This document shows, piece after piece, positions 62,594 through 64,000 of a stretch of 64,000 nt of DNA. The notes below the pieces were generated by a model. It saw only the letters and a list, made by a program, of their open reading frames with translations. It made no database searches and had not been told where the DNA came from. This DNA comes from JADJSS01 sp046329815. Lineage in GTDB: Bacteria > Bacteroidota > Bacteroidia > Chitinophagales > JADIYW01. The stretch covers positions 806,001 through 870,000 of the forward strand of contig JAXLTY010000002.1 of assembly GCA_046329815.1 (NCBI GenBank), given 5' to 3'. The translations under genes and the position numbers were made by a program. Numbering within the stretch: position 1 is the first letter of the stretch; the number at the start of each line of letters is the position of its first letter.

Positions 62594-63553
62594 ATGCGAA
62601 AAAAGGTATTTTTCTATTCACACAATTTTCAACTATTTTGTAACATCAACAAACTATCTATGCTATTATTTGGGAATGAATATCATAAATCTTCAGGTTA
62701 TTATCTTATTTCTATTTTCAATTATTTTCAGCAGACAATTTCTGATTTCACAGATTTTTTGTACAAAGTTATTTACAGCTTTCCAAAATTGACTAAACAA
62801 AATTCTGTAACAGATAAAACGATTCAACACCAGGCGTTGTGTGCCGGAATTTTTATTAAAAAAGATCAACTGCAATTAATAAACGACACCACTTATTCTT
62901 TACAAACACAACATCTTGGAAAAGATAAAAACCTTCATGTTTCCGATATTTTTTATAATGAACGTTATATAAAAAAAGCTGCTGGTTCGTGTTTCGTTAA
63001 AAGTAAAAATACGGTATCAACTGCTTATCATGTTGTTGATTCAGTTGGTGATATTGATATATTTATTGATAATTATGTTGTTGTATTTGGCTTAACCGAT
63101 ACAGGCGATGCAACGATTTTTTTGCCAAAAGAAAACGCAATAGAACTGGAAAAAGTAATTGCATCTGATTCTTCTGAAAACTATGATTTTATTGATTTTA
63201 AACTGAAAGATACGATTCCGTCTTTCGTAAAAGTTCCGGCACAGAATGAAACTGATTTAAAAGTTGGTGATACAATATACATAGCAGGTTATCCGTTAAA
63301 GACAGCATTAACTATTTCTGACAAAGCAGTTATTAATACTTTACACGATACTTATTTTACAACACATGCAGATGTATTTGAATATAGCAGCGGATCTCCT
63401 GTATTTTTGGCGCGCAATAATGCATTGATTGGTTTTGTTAAAGGAAATAAAGAACAAGATTTAATATGCAACGAAAATCTTAATTGTATGCAAACGAATA
63501 TTATAGAACCGAATGCATCGAATGAAAAGAAAATTATTTTATTAACTAATTAA
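62594..63553 (+). CDS. Trypsin-like serine protease
   Basis: The 319-residue protein has a degenerate chymotrypsin fold: AGSCFVKSKNTVSTAYHVVDSV with the catalytic His (about 146), ENYDFIDFKL with the Asp (about 198) and FEYSSGSPVFLARNN with Ser (about 268). The usual GNSGGP is SSGSPVF. There is no PDZ domain and no clear signal peptide; the first 80 residues are of unknown fold. It could degrade proteins or be a self-acting processing enzyme as in some defence-linked proteases, but no such partner is visible. A small gene follows 15 bases later. Confidence 0.75.
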   Translation: MRKKVFFYSHNFQLFCNINKLSMLLFGNEYHKSSGYYLISIFNYFQQTISDFTDFLYKVIYSFPKLTKQNSVTDKTIQHQALCAGIFIKKDQLQLINDTTYSLQTQHLGKDKNLHVSDIFYNERYIKKAAGSCFVKSKNTVSTAYHVVDSVGDIDIFIDNYVVVFGLTDTGDATIFLPKENAIELEKVIASDSSENYDFIDFKLKDTIPSFVKVPAQNETDLKVGDTIYIAGYPLKTALTISDKAVINTLHDTYFTTHADVFEYSSGSPVFLARNNALIGFVKGNKEQDLICNENLNCMQTNIIEPNASNEKKIILLTN

Positions 63554-63568
63554 AAAAAGAGAAGAAAC

Positions 63569-63931
63569 ATGAGACCAGTTACCACCAACACAACATTTGT
63601 CAAGCTTGGCAAAGAACAAGTAAAACGTTTGAACTTGCTTTGGGAAAACAAGACCAGTGGAAAAATTGTACAGATCAGTGTGTATGCTACCGATTCCAAT
63701 TATCAAAACGGCAAATTAATTCCAAATGCAGATGTAAGCGTAATTACTTCAGAAGACAGCATTGGATTTCAATATGAATATCCGATTACATCAGAAGCAT
63801 ATGATTTTTATTTCCAGATCGTATCGATTTTAGAAGATAAAAGTAAAGTGACTTATAACGTTCATTCCAGTTACAAACCTGACGGAAATCCGGGTTCTGA
63901 AACAGATGGCGCTAAACCAATAAAACCATAA
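63569..63931 (+). CDS. Small hypothetical protein following the protease gene
   Basis: The 120-residue protein (MRPVTTNTTFVKLGKEQVKRLNLLWENKTSGKIVQISVYATD) is beta-rich with a disordered C-terminus (SYKPDGNPGSETDGAKPIKP). It has no signal peptide and no recognised family. It starts 15 bases after the trypsin-like gene, preceded by a purine-rich AAAAAGAGAAGAAA leader, so the two are probably one operon. The remaining bases to 64000 show no gene. Confidence 0.55.
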   Translation: MRPVTTNTTFVKLGKEQVKRLNLLWENKTSGKIVQISVYATDSNYQNGKLIPNADVSVITSEDSIGFQYEYPITSEAYDFYFQIVSILEDKSKVTYNVHSSYKPDGNPGSETDGAKPIKP

Positions 63932-64000
63932 TTCTTATAGTGTTTCTTAGTTTTGCAGTTTAGTTTGTTGCTGCAAATACCCTGTAAGTCTTCCCATAAT

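Overview
The window comes from the chromosome of an AT-rich Bacteroidota bacterium, probably of the Chitinophagia/Sphingobacteriia type. The evidence is the Bacteroidota -7 promoter box TAnnTTTG in front of several genes (for yidC with a TTTG box 20 bases upstream), TonB-dependent outer-membrane receptors with carboxypeptidase-like regulatory domains, and phylum-typical families (DUF4296, DUF5074-type surface lipoprotein, PD40/TPR exported protein, MBL-plus-rhodanese persulfide dioxygenase). No rRNA, tRNA, CRISPR array, prophage or intact insertion sequence was seen.

Layout. 1-2.5 kb: end of a thiolase and fadJ (fatty acid beta-oxidation). 2.6-3.2 kb: a gene-free stretch of 21-bp degenerate repeats. 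3.3-9.1 kb: DinB-like and DUF4256 proteins, a sulfide/persulfide oxidation pair (MBL-rhodanese plus rhodanese lipoprotein), an MFS transporter and galK. 9.2-14 kb: yidC, comEC and two small unknown genes. 14.2-19.1 kb: a biotin operon (bioB, bioF, bioD, bioA) behind a DUF4296 lipoprotein gene, with a 21-bp repeat tract between bioB and bioF. 19-24.8 kb: yggS, DEAD-box helicase, a ParDE-like toxin-antitoxin pair, aroQ, another repeat region, xerD and a YitT transporter. 24.8-32 kb: hydrolases, an ECF sigma factor with a small membrane partner, DUF58 protein, thioredoxin, a DciA-like protein and recF. 32-39 kb: TPR protein, ribH, SDR, MBL proteins, a multi-PAS histidine kinase and a membrane protein carrying a TonB-plug-like motif. 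39.2-40.8 kb: a composite repeat locus with one unknown gene. 40.8-51.9 kb: MBL, PD40, TonB-type receptor, arginase-fold pseudoenzyme, HRDC, yifB and glmM. 52-56.1 kb: NUDIX, CWC protein, and a cobalamin-riboswitch-controlled receptor/lipoprotein pair. 56.2-63.9 kb: GH88/105 hydrolase, CocE-type hydrolase, ferritin-like protein, pssA, an unknown helical protein and a trypsin-like protease.

Most striking observation. Seven intergenic tracts (2616-2888, 2891-3204, 17285-17536, 22281-22469, 22686-22769, 40058-40288, 40321-40530) are built of degenerate tandem units with the same period of 21 bp, although the unit sequences are unrelated between tracts. 21 bp is exactly two turns of B-DNA. One tract grows out of a dispersed inverted-repeat element. 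Two others meet at a 29-bp inverted repeat beside an unknown 235-aa gene, and that whole locus lies between two 92-bp direct copies of a palindromic, MITE-like element. A shared unit length with unshared sequence points to a common generating or selecting mechanism, and is the best candidate here for something undescribed.

Limits: all calls rest on reading the sequence and recalled family features. No database search, folding or statistics was run. Many starts were moved to an internal ATG, or kept at GTG/TTG, on the basis of promoter position, overlap with neighbours and family N-termini.
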